A DNA stretch of 64,000 nt from Vampirovibrio chlorellavorus (GTDB lineage: Bacteria; Cyanobacteriota; Vampirovibrionia; Vampirovibrionales; Vampirovibrionaceae). Shown here piece by piece: positions 41,439 to 50,600 of this stretch. The stretch lies in NCBI GenBank assembly GCA_903866275.1, contig CAIPMU010000020.1:186001-250000 (forward strand). The letters run 5' to 3'. A program made the translations under genes and the position numbers. The notes beneath the pieces are model-generated. The model saw only the letters and a list, made by a program, of their open reading frames with translations. It was not told where the DNA came from and did no database searches. Each line of letters starts with the position of its first letter. Within the stretch, counting starts at the first letter, position 1.

Positions 41439-42389
41439 TTAGAGTGTCACGCCGGGACCGACCGGTTGAGGTCCAGCAGGACGCCACATCGGTTGAGCAG
41501 GATAGGCAGGCATAACCGGTGACGGATTGATCAGGCTACTGGGTCCGGAGGATAGCCAGTTCAACGCCGAGGGCGACGGTATGGGTGTATTAGCATTTAA
41601 AGGGGCTGGGGCGACTGGTTTGGCCTTGCCCTTTTTAGGCTTGTAGTCTTCTGGCAGAACTTTTTCCAGCAGCGTAGAAAGCCCATAAAGCCCGCCTATC
41701 AATAATCCAAAGTAGACCGTCATGGCACCAGTGCCAATAAAGGAGGCTTTTAAGGGCCGTAGGGCAAGTGTTTCAGGGTCTCGTAAATGGGTATTGATGA
41801 ACTGGTTGATTTTGAGTCGAAACTTTTCGTTGGCAGGTATGGTTTCTGTACTGGCATCAGTAAGACGCTTCAGCGCTTTTTGAAGCTGGGAGGCTCCCAG
41901 CCATCGACTCATAATGGTGGCCACTACCTGTGCCAATAACGGGACCACCTGTGTGATGACCTGTTGCTGTCCCGAATCTTTCAATGGAGGTGGTTTTTTT
42001 GCGTAATGCTTCTGGATGGCTGCTTTGATGATGTCTCCCACCACGAAGTAACTGATCAGTTGTAGACTGCAAGTGGCTGTTTGTCTGGAGACATCGCTGA
42101 TCACATGGCCATATAGGTCCGCAGCCTGCTTGATAATTGCCTTTCGTTCCGCTTTAAGCCCTAGTTTTTTGGCTTTTTGGACTTCGTCATTTCCCAGACC
42201 CGACCAGAGATTGCCCAAGTGGGTCGAGATTGGCGTGAGGGCTTTGAAAATCGGCACCGTGCCTACAAACCAGTACAGAAATTTCGTCTGTCCTGCAGAG
42301 AGGGACACCGGTTCATCTGCGGTGTCAGCAGGGTATGCGGATGTGGTCACAATTGTGCTCCAAAAAAGGGGGGCAGCAGCTTGGGTCAT
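41439..42389 (-). CDS. Orphan membrane-associated protein with proline-rich tail
   Basis: This 316-aa protein has several moderately hydrophobic segments (about residues 35-50, 105-125, 160-185, 230-255). A basic KPKKGKAKPVAPAPL linker leads to a Pro-rich C-terminus (PVMPAYPAQPMWRPAGPQPV). No export signal is convincing. I chose ATG 42389; a start at 42473 would overlap the divergent transporter gene. The hydrophobic middle plus Pro-rich disordered end mirrors, in reverse order, the orphan at 32.0-32.7 kb. Family unknown. Confidence 0.65.
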   Translation of the reverse strand: MTQAAAPLFWSTIVTTSAYPADTADEPVSLSAGQTKFLYWFVGTVPIFKALTPISTHLGNLWSGLGNDEVQKAKKLGLKAERKAIIKQAADLYGHVISDVSRQTATCSLQLISYFVVGDIIKAAIQKHYAKKPPPLKDSGQQQVITQVVPLLAQVVATIMSRWLGASQLQKALKRLTDASTETIPANEKFRLKINQFINTHLRDPETLALRPLKASFIGTGAMTVYFGLLIGGLYGLSTLLEKVLPEDYKPKKGKAKPVAPAPLNANTPIPSPSALNWLSSGPSSLINPSPVMPAYPAQPMWRPAGPQPVGPGVTL

Positions 42390-42452
42390 GCTTCGGGGAT
42401 GAATTCGGATGCATTGTAGTATAAAAAAAAGCGTGCATGTTAAAATTGCTCG

Positions 42453-43757
42453 ATGTTTTCCGAATCTGATCACTTGGCCTGTCTGGGGTTTGGCATGGTC
42501 TTCACGTTTATGACCCTGATAATGACCCGCCGGTTATCTCCCATGCTGGCCCTGATTGTGGTGCCAACCCTTTTTGCCGTGCTGGGTGACTTTACGGGTA
42601 CCATGGGCCCCATGATGCTCGAAGGGATTCAGCATCTTGCCCCTACGGGTATTATGCTGATGTTTGCCATTCTGTACTTCAGCGTGATGCACGATGCAGG
42701 TTTGTTTCAGCCTATGGTGAGCACAACCCTGAGGCTGGCAGGCGGTGATCCGCTCAGGGTCATGCTGGGAACGGCCATATTGGCCTTGCTGGTCTCGCTG
42801 GATGGTGACGGATCGACCACTTACATCATCGTGATCACGGCCTTGTTGCCGTTATATCAGCGCCTGAAAATCAATCCCCTGTTTTTGAGCGGGATTGTGA
42901 TGCTGGCGGTGGGGGTTACGAACATCACCCCCTGGGGTGGGCCGACTGCTCGGGCGGCCAGTGCCTTGCATCTGGACCCTAACGCCCTGTTCACACCGAT
43001 GATTCCGGCGATGCTGGGTTGCAGCCTATGGGTGGTTATCGCCGCCGTTCTGCTGGGGCTTTGGGAGCGTCGGCGTCAGCGCAAACTGGCCCTATCGCCT
43101 GAGCCGCTTCCGGAGATCGAGGTGACCTCAGGGTCTGCGCCACATCCCCTCCGAATGACCCTGAATGCCCTGCTGACAATTGCCTTGCTGGTTTTACTGG
43201 TTTGGGGTGTTTGTCCCATGCCGGTCCTGTTCATGCTGGCCTTTGCGCTGGCCATGCTGATTAACTTTCCCGATCCGCAGGCCCAAAAGGAGCGTTTGGC
43301 AGCGCATGCTCCCAGCATATTGATGGTGGTCTCGTTAATTTTTGCCGCCGGTATTTTTACCGGTATTCTGTCGGGGACGCACATGGTGGATGCCATGACC
43401 GACACTATTCTGGCTCTGATTTCCAGGGACATGGGGCCGCATCTCTCCCTCATTACGGCAGTGGTCAGCCTGCCGCTTACCTTTTTTATATCCAATGATG
43501 CCTTTTATTACGGGATGCTCCCCTTGTTGACCAAAGCGGCCGCCACCTACGGCATCAGTGCCGCTGAGATGGGACGGGCCGCGATCGTCGGACAACCGGT
43601 GCATGTGCTGAGCCCGTTGGTTCCTTCTACCTATCTATTGGTGAATCTGGCCGGGGTTGATTTTGTGGCGCATCAGCGATTCACGATCCTGTGGGCCATT
43701 GTGACCTGTCTGGTGATGCTTGTGGTGGGCATGGCGTGTCAGGTCATTCCGTTTTGA
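42453..43757 (+). CDS. CitMHS-family citrate-metal:proton symporter
   Basis: This 434-aa transporter has about twelve membrane segments and matches the CitMHS family, which takes up citrate as a complex with a divalent metal such as Mg2+ or Ca2+ with protons. Characteristic stretches are FAILYFSVMHDAGLFQPMV, SLDGDGSTTYIIVITALLPL, VGVTNITPWGGPTARAASAL in the N-terminal half, and ISNDAFYYGMLPLLTKAAAT and GQPVHVLSPLVPSTYLL in the C-terminal half. The central loop carries a basic RRRQRKL. Length is typical. It is a lone gene between orphans. Confidence 0.92.
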   Translation: MFSESDHLACLGFGMVFTFMTLIMTRRLSPMLALIVVPTLFAVLGDFTGTMGPMMLEGIQHLAPTGIMLMFAILYFSVMHDAGLFQPMVSTTLRLAGGDPLRVMLGTAILALLVSLDGDGSTTYIIVITALLPLYQRLKINPLFLSGIVMLAVGVTNITPWGGPTARAASALHLDPNALFTPMIPAMLGCSLWVVIAAVLLGLWERRRQRKLALSPEPLPEIEVTSGSAPHPLRMTLNALLTIALLVLLVWGVCPMPVLFMLAFALAMLINFPDPQAQKERLAAHAPSILMVVSLIFAAGIFTGILSGTHMVDAMTDTILALISRDMGPHLSLITAVVSLPLTFFISNDAFYYGMLPLLTKAAATYGISAAEMGRAAIVGQPVHVLSPLVPSTYLLVNLAGVDFVAHQRFTILWAIVTCLVMLVVGMACQVIPF

Positions 43758-43944
43758 TTTTAAATTGATTTTAAAAGGATCGAGCTTATTTTAGAGGGCT
43801 CACCTTATAATGCATCAGGAAAAAGCACAGGATTGCCCGGGTGAGGGTTTGAGTTCAATTTCCTCTGCCTGAAGTTTTCAGCCCCAGTCAGGCCATCATC
43901 CGGTATACTATTGAGCAGGTTGAGATTTTTTTGAGGGCTTCGAT

Positions 43945-45363
43945 ATGCATTTTTCCAGGCGTATCTTTGGGTTTTGCACGCTGTTGCTGTTGGTCTGGGG
44001 TTCGGTTCCAACGGCACATGCCGGTATCTGCGGTTTATCCGATGATGAGGCTGCGGTGCCGGGCACTGGGTATGCCGGGTATTGGCGCAGTACGCTGGGG
44101 ATTGTCCGGTTGGTGCACTATGGCGGGAATACGCTGGAAGGTCCTGCAACGGCCTCGATGTATATTAAGGGCACCGAGTCCGGGAGCACGTTTCAGGGGC
44201 GTTTTGCCGAGGACACCGGGGAGTATCATCTCGGCACCATTACCTTTACCCAAAGCCATGAGGGGCGATGCCTCAAAGGTCATCTGGTTTACGATAACGG
44301 CGAAGAAGGCGGCGATGACTGGCTGGGCTATCGCCTGGCAAAACGCCCGGAGCCGCATTATAACGACATTTATGAACTGAGCGATCGCACCGACCATTTA
44401 AAGCAACTGGTTGGCGGGATTTTAACCTGGGCGCAAATTGACGGCCCCGATATACTGGACATCGACACCCGCCCTGGTCAGTCGTTAAGAGACCCATCCT
44501 CGGGGGGTAATAGCGCGGGCAACACGCGCCAGCCCGGACGTCAGCAATCGGGGGCTTCAGCCTCTTCAGTCCCGGTCGCACTGAGTATGCATTTGGATAA
44601 ATCCAGCTATCAGCCCGGAGAGATGATATTGGGCAGTGTGGATTTGGGGTCGCAGTATACAACGGGTGCCATCTGGGGCATTTTAATGCGTGCCGATACC
44701 CCGCATCAGGGGTATGAGGGGGAAAATACCCTGTTTCAGGCCAATGTCCCCGGTCATGACAGGGACATGCGCCCTGTGCTCTTCAATAATCTACAACCGT
44801 CGCAACGGCATTACGATTGGCGTTACAGTGCCCCTGATCTCGCCGGGGCTTATGAGTATCGTTTATTCTGGACGCCTGCGCCATTGATTGCCAATGGGTC
44901 GGTAAACCACTACACCGAAATTGCGGCTGCGCCAATGACTGTGGTCGGAGCTGTGTTGTCTACACCGCCGGGCAGCAGTGGTGGCAGCCCGACGGCGGGT
45001 TCCGGTGGCGGTCAGTGGCTGATCATGGATTCCTACGGGCCAATTTCCGGCATATTGAACGGCAGTACGCTACAGGTGAACCCCGGTACCCTGACCACCC
45101 GGTATGCGCCCCCTGCTATTTTCAGGGCCAGTTTGCAAAAAAATGATTCTGGTCAGGCGTTGAGTAGCAGTTTGTATGGCCAGTACATTACCCCCAATTT
45201 CATCAAGGGCGAGATTTCCATGTCTGGCGGCACTGCGCTGGGTTGTAATGACTGGGGTACGTTTGAGCTGAATTGGCACCCTGAGCAGAATCTGGTGACG
45301 GGCCAATTTAATTTTAAAAACTGTACCAACGGCAACATGGTGTTTTGGGGGCAAAAACGATAA
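43945..45363 (+). CDS. Secreted orphan protein
   Basis: This 472-aa protein begins with a Sec signal peptide (about residues 1-26, ending AHA). Three beta-rich parts follow, separated by Ser/Gly/Pro linkers: residues about 27-145 (GYWRSTLGIVRLVHYGGNTL), a middle domain about 210-335 (MHLDKSSYQPGEMILGSVDL), and a C-terminal part about 355-470 (GTFELNWHPEQNLVTGQFNF). The first and last parts both look like barrel-forming sheets that measure against a polysaccharide or lipid ligand, but no family is recognised. It probably acts outside the inner membrane. Confidence 0.7.
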   Translation: MHFSRRIFGFCTLLLLVWGSVPTAHAGICGLSDDEAAVPGTGYAGYWRSTLGIVRLVHYGGNTLEGPATASMYIKGTESGSTFQGRFAEDTGEYHLGTITFTQSHEGRCLKGHLVYDNGEEGGDDWLGYRLAKRPEPHYNDIYELSDRTDHLKQLVGGILTWAQIDGPDILDIDTRPGQSLRDPSSGGNSAGNTRQPGRQQSGASASSVPVALSMHLDKSSYQPGEMILGSVDLGSQYTTGAIWGILMRADTPHQGYEGENTLFQANVPGHDRDMRPVLFNNLQPSQRHYDWRYSAPDLAGAYEYRLFWTPAPLIANGSVNHYTEIAAAPMTVVGAVLSTPPGSSGGSPTAGSGGGQWLIMDSYGPISGILNGSTLQVNPGTLTTRYAPPAIFRASLQKNDSGQALSSSLYGQYITPNFIKGEISMSGGTALGCNDWGTFELNWHPEQNLVTGQFNFKNCTNGNMVFWGQKR

Positions 45364-45513
45364 ATTGAACCCTGACCGCACTCCTGTTGTCAGGCCCTTT
45401 GGGGCGCTTTCTGCTTTCGTTTGAAACCGCATTCATTGAGCCGATAACGCACGCCGGGCAGGCCGTACCTTGTGTTATACTGGCCAAAAATGGAGCGTTG
45501 TTGGAGGTCGATT

Positions 45514-47019
45514 ATGCAGTTGTCGTGGGGTATTCAGTGGCTGTTTTGGCTTGCGGCGTTGGCTGCGGTCTGGGCGAGCTGGGGTTCAGGTTATTCAGGA
45601 AGCACTCCAGGGTTTCCCCAGTGGCAAATCGACTGTTTGAAAATGCTCCCGCAACACTTGAAAGATCACTGGCGTCATCATGTGGGTGGCTTGGCCATGG
45701 CGGGTGTTTTCGTTTTGGTTGCGCTGGGCCTCCATCTGGAACTGGCGAATCAGTGGGCCTATCTGTTGGGTGGCGCTGGATTGATGAGCCTGTTGGCCAG
45801 CCTGCCTCTTTCCGCCGCGACGCGGGGGCTGTTGCTGGTGGTGGTCGCCTACGGGGTGTTTTCCGGCTGGACGGATCTCACCACATTGTCTTTACCCCTG
45901 CTGGCCAGTTTTTCAGGGCTGCTGCTGGGTAAACTCTGGCAACTCGATGACTGGGACGATTTGCTCTTGCCCGGCGCATGGCTGGTCGGGCTGTATTGGC
46001 TGACCACCAGTACGTTGGATAATTTGCTGTTGCCGAAAATTTCGCTGCTCACGGTCATGCTTTCAGTGAGTTTGTTATTGCGGGGCGTGCAGGCTGTGCC
46101 TGCCATGAAGCAGGTTCCTCGGGTAGTGCAGGTTGTGTTTCTGGTGATAACCGGTGGTTTGGGCGCCTGGTTGGGGGTGCAAAATTTATTGCTGCAACCC
46201 ACTTTATTGCCCTGGGCTGGCCTTTTTGCCGGAGGCATTGGGTTGGGTATGGTTCTGTTTCATCTTGCCGATGAGCCGACGGGAGCGGCCTCTGCTGAGG
46301 CATTGCCAATGCCTTTGCAGGCAGGCGTGATGGCCTTCATCGGGATTGGGCTTGCCGCGCTGCTGGCCTCCCGGTTATTTGATACGCTGGCTTATACGAT
46401 TCTGGCCATCGGGATTCTCAGTCATCAGCGTTTGGGACGTTTTGGCGCCGTGTCCGTCTGTTTTCTGCTGGGGCGTGTTTTGTTGCAAGTGTTTTTGCAG
46501 CAGTACAATACCAATGTCACCGGCATTAATATCATGCACCCCTATGCCAGCGCGGCCCTGTATATGGGTTTTGGCCTGATGCTTTTGCTGCCCCACGGGT
46601 TGAACGCCAGTCAGATGACGCAGCATGGAAACCTGAAACCAGAGGCGTCCGCGTCCATCCAGTTTCCTGCTTTGGCGATTTTGTGGATGAGCCTGATTGC
46701 TCTGGGCAGTGCAGGTTTTGCCAATTACTTTCTGCATGTGGAGGCCACGGCCAGCTTGTTGTTGGCCTTTCTGGTGGCCGGTTTGGGTGTCGGCCTTCTG
46801 GGAACCTTTAAAGCGTCTCAAGCCAGAAGCTTGCCGCTGGTGTTGACCTTATTGAGTCAGACTGGCGTGTTGGCCATTCCTGAGGTGTTGAGTTGGGGAA
46901 ATGCTGCCGACAAAAATGAAAAAATGCTCGTGTTGGCGGGTGCGTTTGTCTTGATGCTGCTCGCGGGGCTTTTGGCCCAACGGCTGGCATCACGGAGACA
47001 ACCGGTACAGGTCTCTTGA
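45514..47019 (+). CDS. Polytopic membrane protein of unknown function
   Basis: This 501-aa protein starts at ATG 45514 after GGAGG and has about fourteen hydrophobic segments with short loops. No conserved catalytic motif stands out. Its last 30 bases overlap, in opposite orientation, the end of the vanW-like gene. Possible transporters or flippase-like proteins share this outline, but the sequence gives no substrate. The C-terminal cytoplasmic end is RLASRRQPVQVS. Confidence 0.7.
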   Translation: MQLSWGIQWLFWLAALAAVWASWGSGYSGSTPGFPQWQIDCLKMLPQHLKDHWRHHVGGLAMAGVFVLVALGLHLELANQWAYLLGGAGLMSLLASLPLSAATRGLLLVVVAYGVFSGWTDLTTLSLPLLASFSGLLLGKLWQLDDWDDLLLPGAWLVGLYWLTTSTLDNLLLPKISLLTVMLSVSLLLRGVQAVPAMKQVPRVVQVVFLVITGGLGAWLGVQNLLLQPTLLPWAGLFAGGIGLGMVLFHLADEPTGAASAEALPMPLQAGVMAFIGIGLAALLASRLFDTLAYTILAIGILSHQRLGRFGAVSVCFLLGRVLLQVFLQQYNTNVTGINIMHPYASAALYMGFGLMLLLPHGLNASQMTQHGNLKPEASASIQFPALAILWMSLIALGSAGFANYFLHVEATASLLLAFLVAGLGVGLLGTFKASQARSLPLVLTLLSQTGVLAIPEVLSWGNAADKNEKMLVLAGAFVLMLLAGLLAQRLASRRQPVQVS

Positions 47020-47658
47020 AATCATGCGTGAGCCTGAGGCGCCGTGTTGAAACACCGTGATCAGCACGCTTTGATCGGTGTGCTGATTCACCACGCGTTG
47101 CAGCGTTAGCGGCCCGATCGGTGAGCGTCCGTTGAATCGGATGCGCAGTTCATGGTTCTGAACACTCGCACGAAAGCGCACCGGTTGCGATAATCGATTC
47201 ACCCAGCGTAAGTCTGCGCCGCCATACCAGACCGTGGCATCCAGACCGGGCGGCACGCTATGAATGGTACGCAAGTGCGGCACCCGTTGCTCAATCTGAA
47301 ATCCCGCTTTGAGGGCCGCCTGATACAAGGCCGAAGAGAGCAAGCAAATCCCGCCGCCGATGGTGGCGGGACTCTCACCGCCCAGATAAGAGGGGGCGGC
47401 TAAATAGCCACGGGCGGGCGTTCTTGGGCCGACGGCCTGATTGAATGAAAAGTGCGCGCCCGGTGGTATGACCAGTCCGTCCAGCCGTTGGGCGGCCAGT
47501 TGCACATTGGTTTGCTGCGCGCGGGATAAATTCTGCATCGATTGCTGCTGCTCAATCAGCGTGACCGCAAACGGCTGCGTCCACCAGCAGGCCAGCGCCA
47601 AGGCCATAGGAAGCCCCAGCAAAGCCCCGATGGATTTGAATCGGCGATTTGCGTTCAA
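46990..47658 (-). CDS. VanW-family protein
   Basis: This 222-aa protein has a signal/anchor helix (about residues 9-27) and a VanW domain. The diagnostic core is PPGAHFSFNQAVGPRTPARG, TIGGGICLLSSALYQAALKA and DATVWYGGADLRWVNR. VanW proteins occur beside cell-wall genes and are poorly understood; a peptidoglycan-linked role is suspected. TTG 47658 is the apparent start, with GGAG about eleven bases upstream. It lies 25 bases downstream of the alpha-2-macroglobulin gene on the same strand, so the two are likely co-transcribed. Confidence 0.85.
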   Translation of the reverse strand: MNANRRFKSIGALLGLPMALALACWWTQPFAVTLIEQQQSMQNLSRAQQTNVQLAAQRLDGLVIPPGAHFSFNQAVGPRTPARGYLAAPSYLGGESPATIGGGICLLSSALYQAALKAGFQIEQRVPHLRTIHSVPPGLDATVWYGGADLRWVNRLSQPVRFRASVQNHELRIRFNGRSPIGPLTLQRVVNQHTDQSVLITVFQHGASGSRMISRDLYRLSP

Positions 47659-47683
47659 GGTGCAATGCGCTCCGGGTGTAAGT

Positions 47684-50600
47684 TCATTCCACCACCTGCA
47701 AACTATCCAGACTGGAATAGGCCTGAATGCGCTGGGTGTACATGCCTTCCAGCTTCACCGGATTCATCTGGAAGCGGCCCGGTAACTCCATGCGCACGAG
47801 CATGTGAAACTCAGATTTGCCTGCGGGAATTTGACTGGCAAAGAGCACCACGCGATCATCCAGAACGTCCTGATGACTCCACCACCACTGGTTCCAGCTG
47901 GTTTCAAAGTCGCTGGTTTCCTCGATCTGGCTTTCACGCGGATCGTTGGAAATCACCTCGCCGCCGCTGGGCAAATAAGCGTTGATTATGGCATAGGGCA
48001 AGGTCGTGGGCGCGTTGACGGTGACCCGCATCAGCACCGTTTCGCCCGCGTGCACCTGACCATCGGTGATGGGTGTGGTTTTCAAGCGCATGGTGCCTTG
48101 CGGGCCGACAGGTTCCGCCACAATGCGCTCAAAGGTGCGCTGCACCGTGAGGCCTTGCGGCATCACGGTTTGCGGTACCAACGCGCCCGGTTTCAGATTC
48201 AAATAATAACTAAGCAAACTGCTATAGTACAAGCGCCCCGGCCCCTGTTTTTGCAGCGTCAACGCCTGTCCGGGCAGTTGGCTGAGTGGGGTGCTGGTCG
48301 TTTGCGCGGGGGAATACAGCGTATCCTGCGTGAACGATTTCGCCGCAGCCCACAGATTTGAGGACACTGTGAATTGGCTCTCTCTCGGCTTGTTTTGGGC
48401 GATGGCTTTTTCCGTCATCGCGCGCAACACGGTGGCAGTGGTTTTGGTATTTTCCCAACCGCCGCTCTCAGTGATTGAATGATGATCGCCATTGAATTCC
48501 GCGAAGCCGGAACGCGCGCCGGTACGCGGCGTGTGTTGCAAAATCAACCATTGCTCAATGGCCTCCAGCCGCGCCGCATCGGGGGAGTTGAGCGCCGCAT
48601 CGCCCTCCATCGCCACCGCCGCGCGCAAGGCCAGCGCCGTGGTTTCCACACTGGTAAAGCGATAGGTGTATTCTTCATCCGGTTTCAAGCGCAATAATTT
48701 TAACAACGGCGCGGCATGTTCCCAACTCTGCATGTGATCCACCGAATGCGCCAACTGATTCAGCGCCCGATAGCTTTGCTGGGCCGCTGCTTTGTCACCC
48801 ATGCGATCAAAGGCGAGCGTTATATAGGCCAGCGCTTCCGGCGGTGCGTCCGGCAATTTTTTCAGCCAAAATGCGCGGGTTTGCGCCCGAACTTTTGCCC
48901 TGCTTTTTGCCTTCGATTTTTCATTAACTTGCGGATACAAACTAAGCGTTTCGTTCATGTATGCCAGATCGATCAACCGATCCATTTGTTCAGCGCGACT
49001 GGAGGCAATTTTAGGATCGCTCAATTGCTCGGTCAGTTGATTGGAGGCTTTCTGCAAATAAGCGACACCCTCCGCTTCCCAGCCAGTGGGCAATGCATCT
49101 TCCGGGATGACATAACCCGACTCGCGCAGGGCCGACAACCCTTCCATCACATACGCGGTGAGGTAGGGATCGCTGGTATCGTACTGCCACCAGCCCCAAC
49201 CGCCATCGCCGTGGTGATAGCTGTTGAGCTTGGCCAGCGCTTGCGTGGCCACTTGCGCAAAGCGTTGATCCAGCATCCGATCCATCGGGATGCCCAGTTT
49301 GCGGCTTAAATTGTGGGCCACCACCGCAGGCATCAGACGGCTCATGGTCTGTTCGGTGCAACCGTAGGGGTAATCGATCAAACTGTCGAAACTCCCCAGC
49401 ACCGGGCCCAGCGAGGAACTGGCCACGGACACCAGCACTTGCGCCAATTCAGGCGATGTCCCCGCCGGAATGTGATAGGGCAAGTTAAGCTGATCGGGAT
49501 CGCCCAGTAAGATGCCGCTTGCGGACTGGCGAATCTCCACGCCCAGCGGGAGGATGGGCACCTTCATTTCGAGTGCGTCCCCGTCGGTTTGCCCGATGGC
49601 TTTCACTTGAACCACACCCGATCCGGGTTGCTGCAAGGTTGCATGCCAATCGTAGCGACTGGCCTGATCGGGGCTCACCGTCAGCACTTGAGACAAGCCC
49701 TCCCGCATGCCAAATTGCGCGGACGGCTGCAACGAGAGCGTTACCCGTTGCGCTTGATCGGTGTAATTATGCACCACCGCCGACAACACGCCTTCATCGT
49801 ACTGGGTGTAAAAACGTGGCAGGGCCAGTCGCACGATGAGATCTTGTGTGGCCACCACATTGGCCACCACGGATCCCACATCGCTGGCGGAAGTAATGCC
49901 ACGCACCGTGGCGCGCCAACTGGTGAGGTTATCGGGCAACTTCACCTTGGCCGTGGCGACCCCCAGATCGTTGGTGATCAGGTTGGGTAGCCACGCGGCC
50001 ATGTCCCGGAAATCCTTGCGCACCCGAGGCTCTATCTTGTCCGGCCCACCCGAATAATCCTCGGGGAAGGAGGAAAAAGTGCTCACCCTATTTTCAATCC
50101 GCGCATAGAAAAACTTGCGAATATCGGGTGCAGCTTCGGGACGAATGGCGTAAATGCTCTCATCCACCACGCCCAGAGAAAGCTCGGCATGCGGGGCCGG
50201 TTTGCCCTGGGCATCCGTGGCCTTGATGGTGTAAACGGCGGTTTCACCCGGTTTATATTTGGGCTTGTTGGTTTGAATATTGAGCGTCAAAAAGTGCGCT
50301 TGGGGTGACACTTTTAACATCGTGGACTGATTATAAAACTGGCGCTTGGGCCCCACCAGGGTGGCTGTGACATATACGTTAGGCGCATAATTCCCCCGAA
50401 TGGGAATTTCCACCAGCTTGGCTGTAGAGTCCATCGCTACGGAGCGTACCTCGTGCAGTTTGGCGCCCTCAATGGCGAGGATCACATCGCTGTGTTCTTT
50501 CCCGCTCACGGGTGCGGTGATCATCACTTTGGCGGTGTCGCCGGGCTGGTATACTTTTTTATCCAGCTTGACCGAAAATGCTTCCTGCAAGGCCGCATTG

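Noticed and set aside
43945-45363. Reading the N-terminus of the secreted orphan as a Tat substrate (HFSRR)
   Set aside because: The residues after the Arg pair do not fit the Tat consensus well, and the hydrophobic core is Sec-like.
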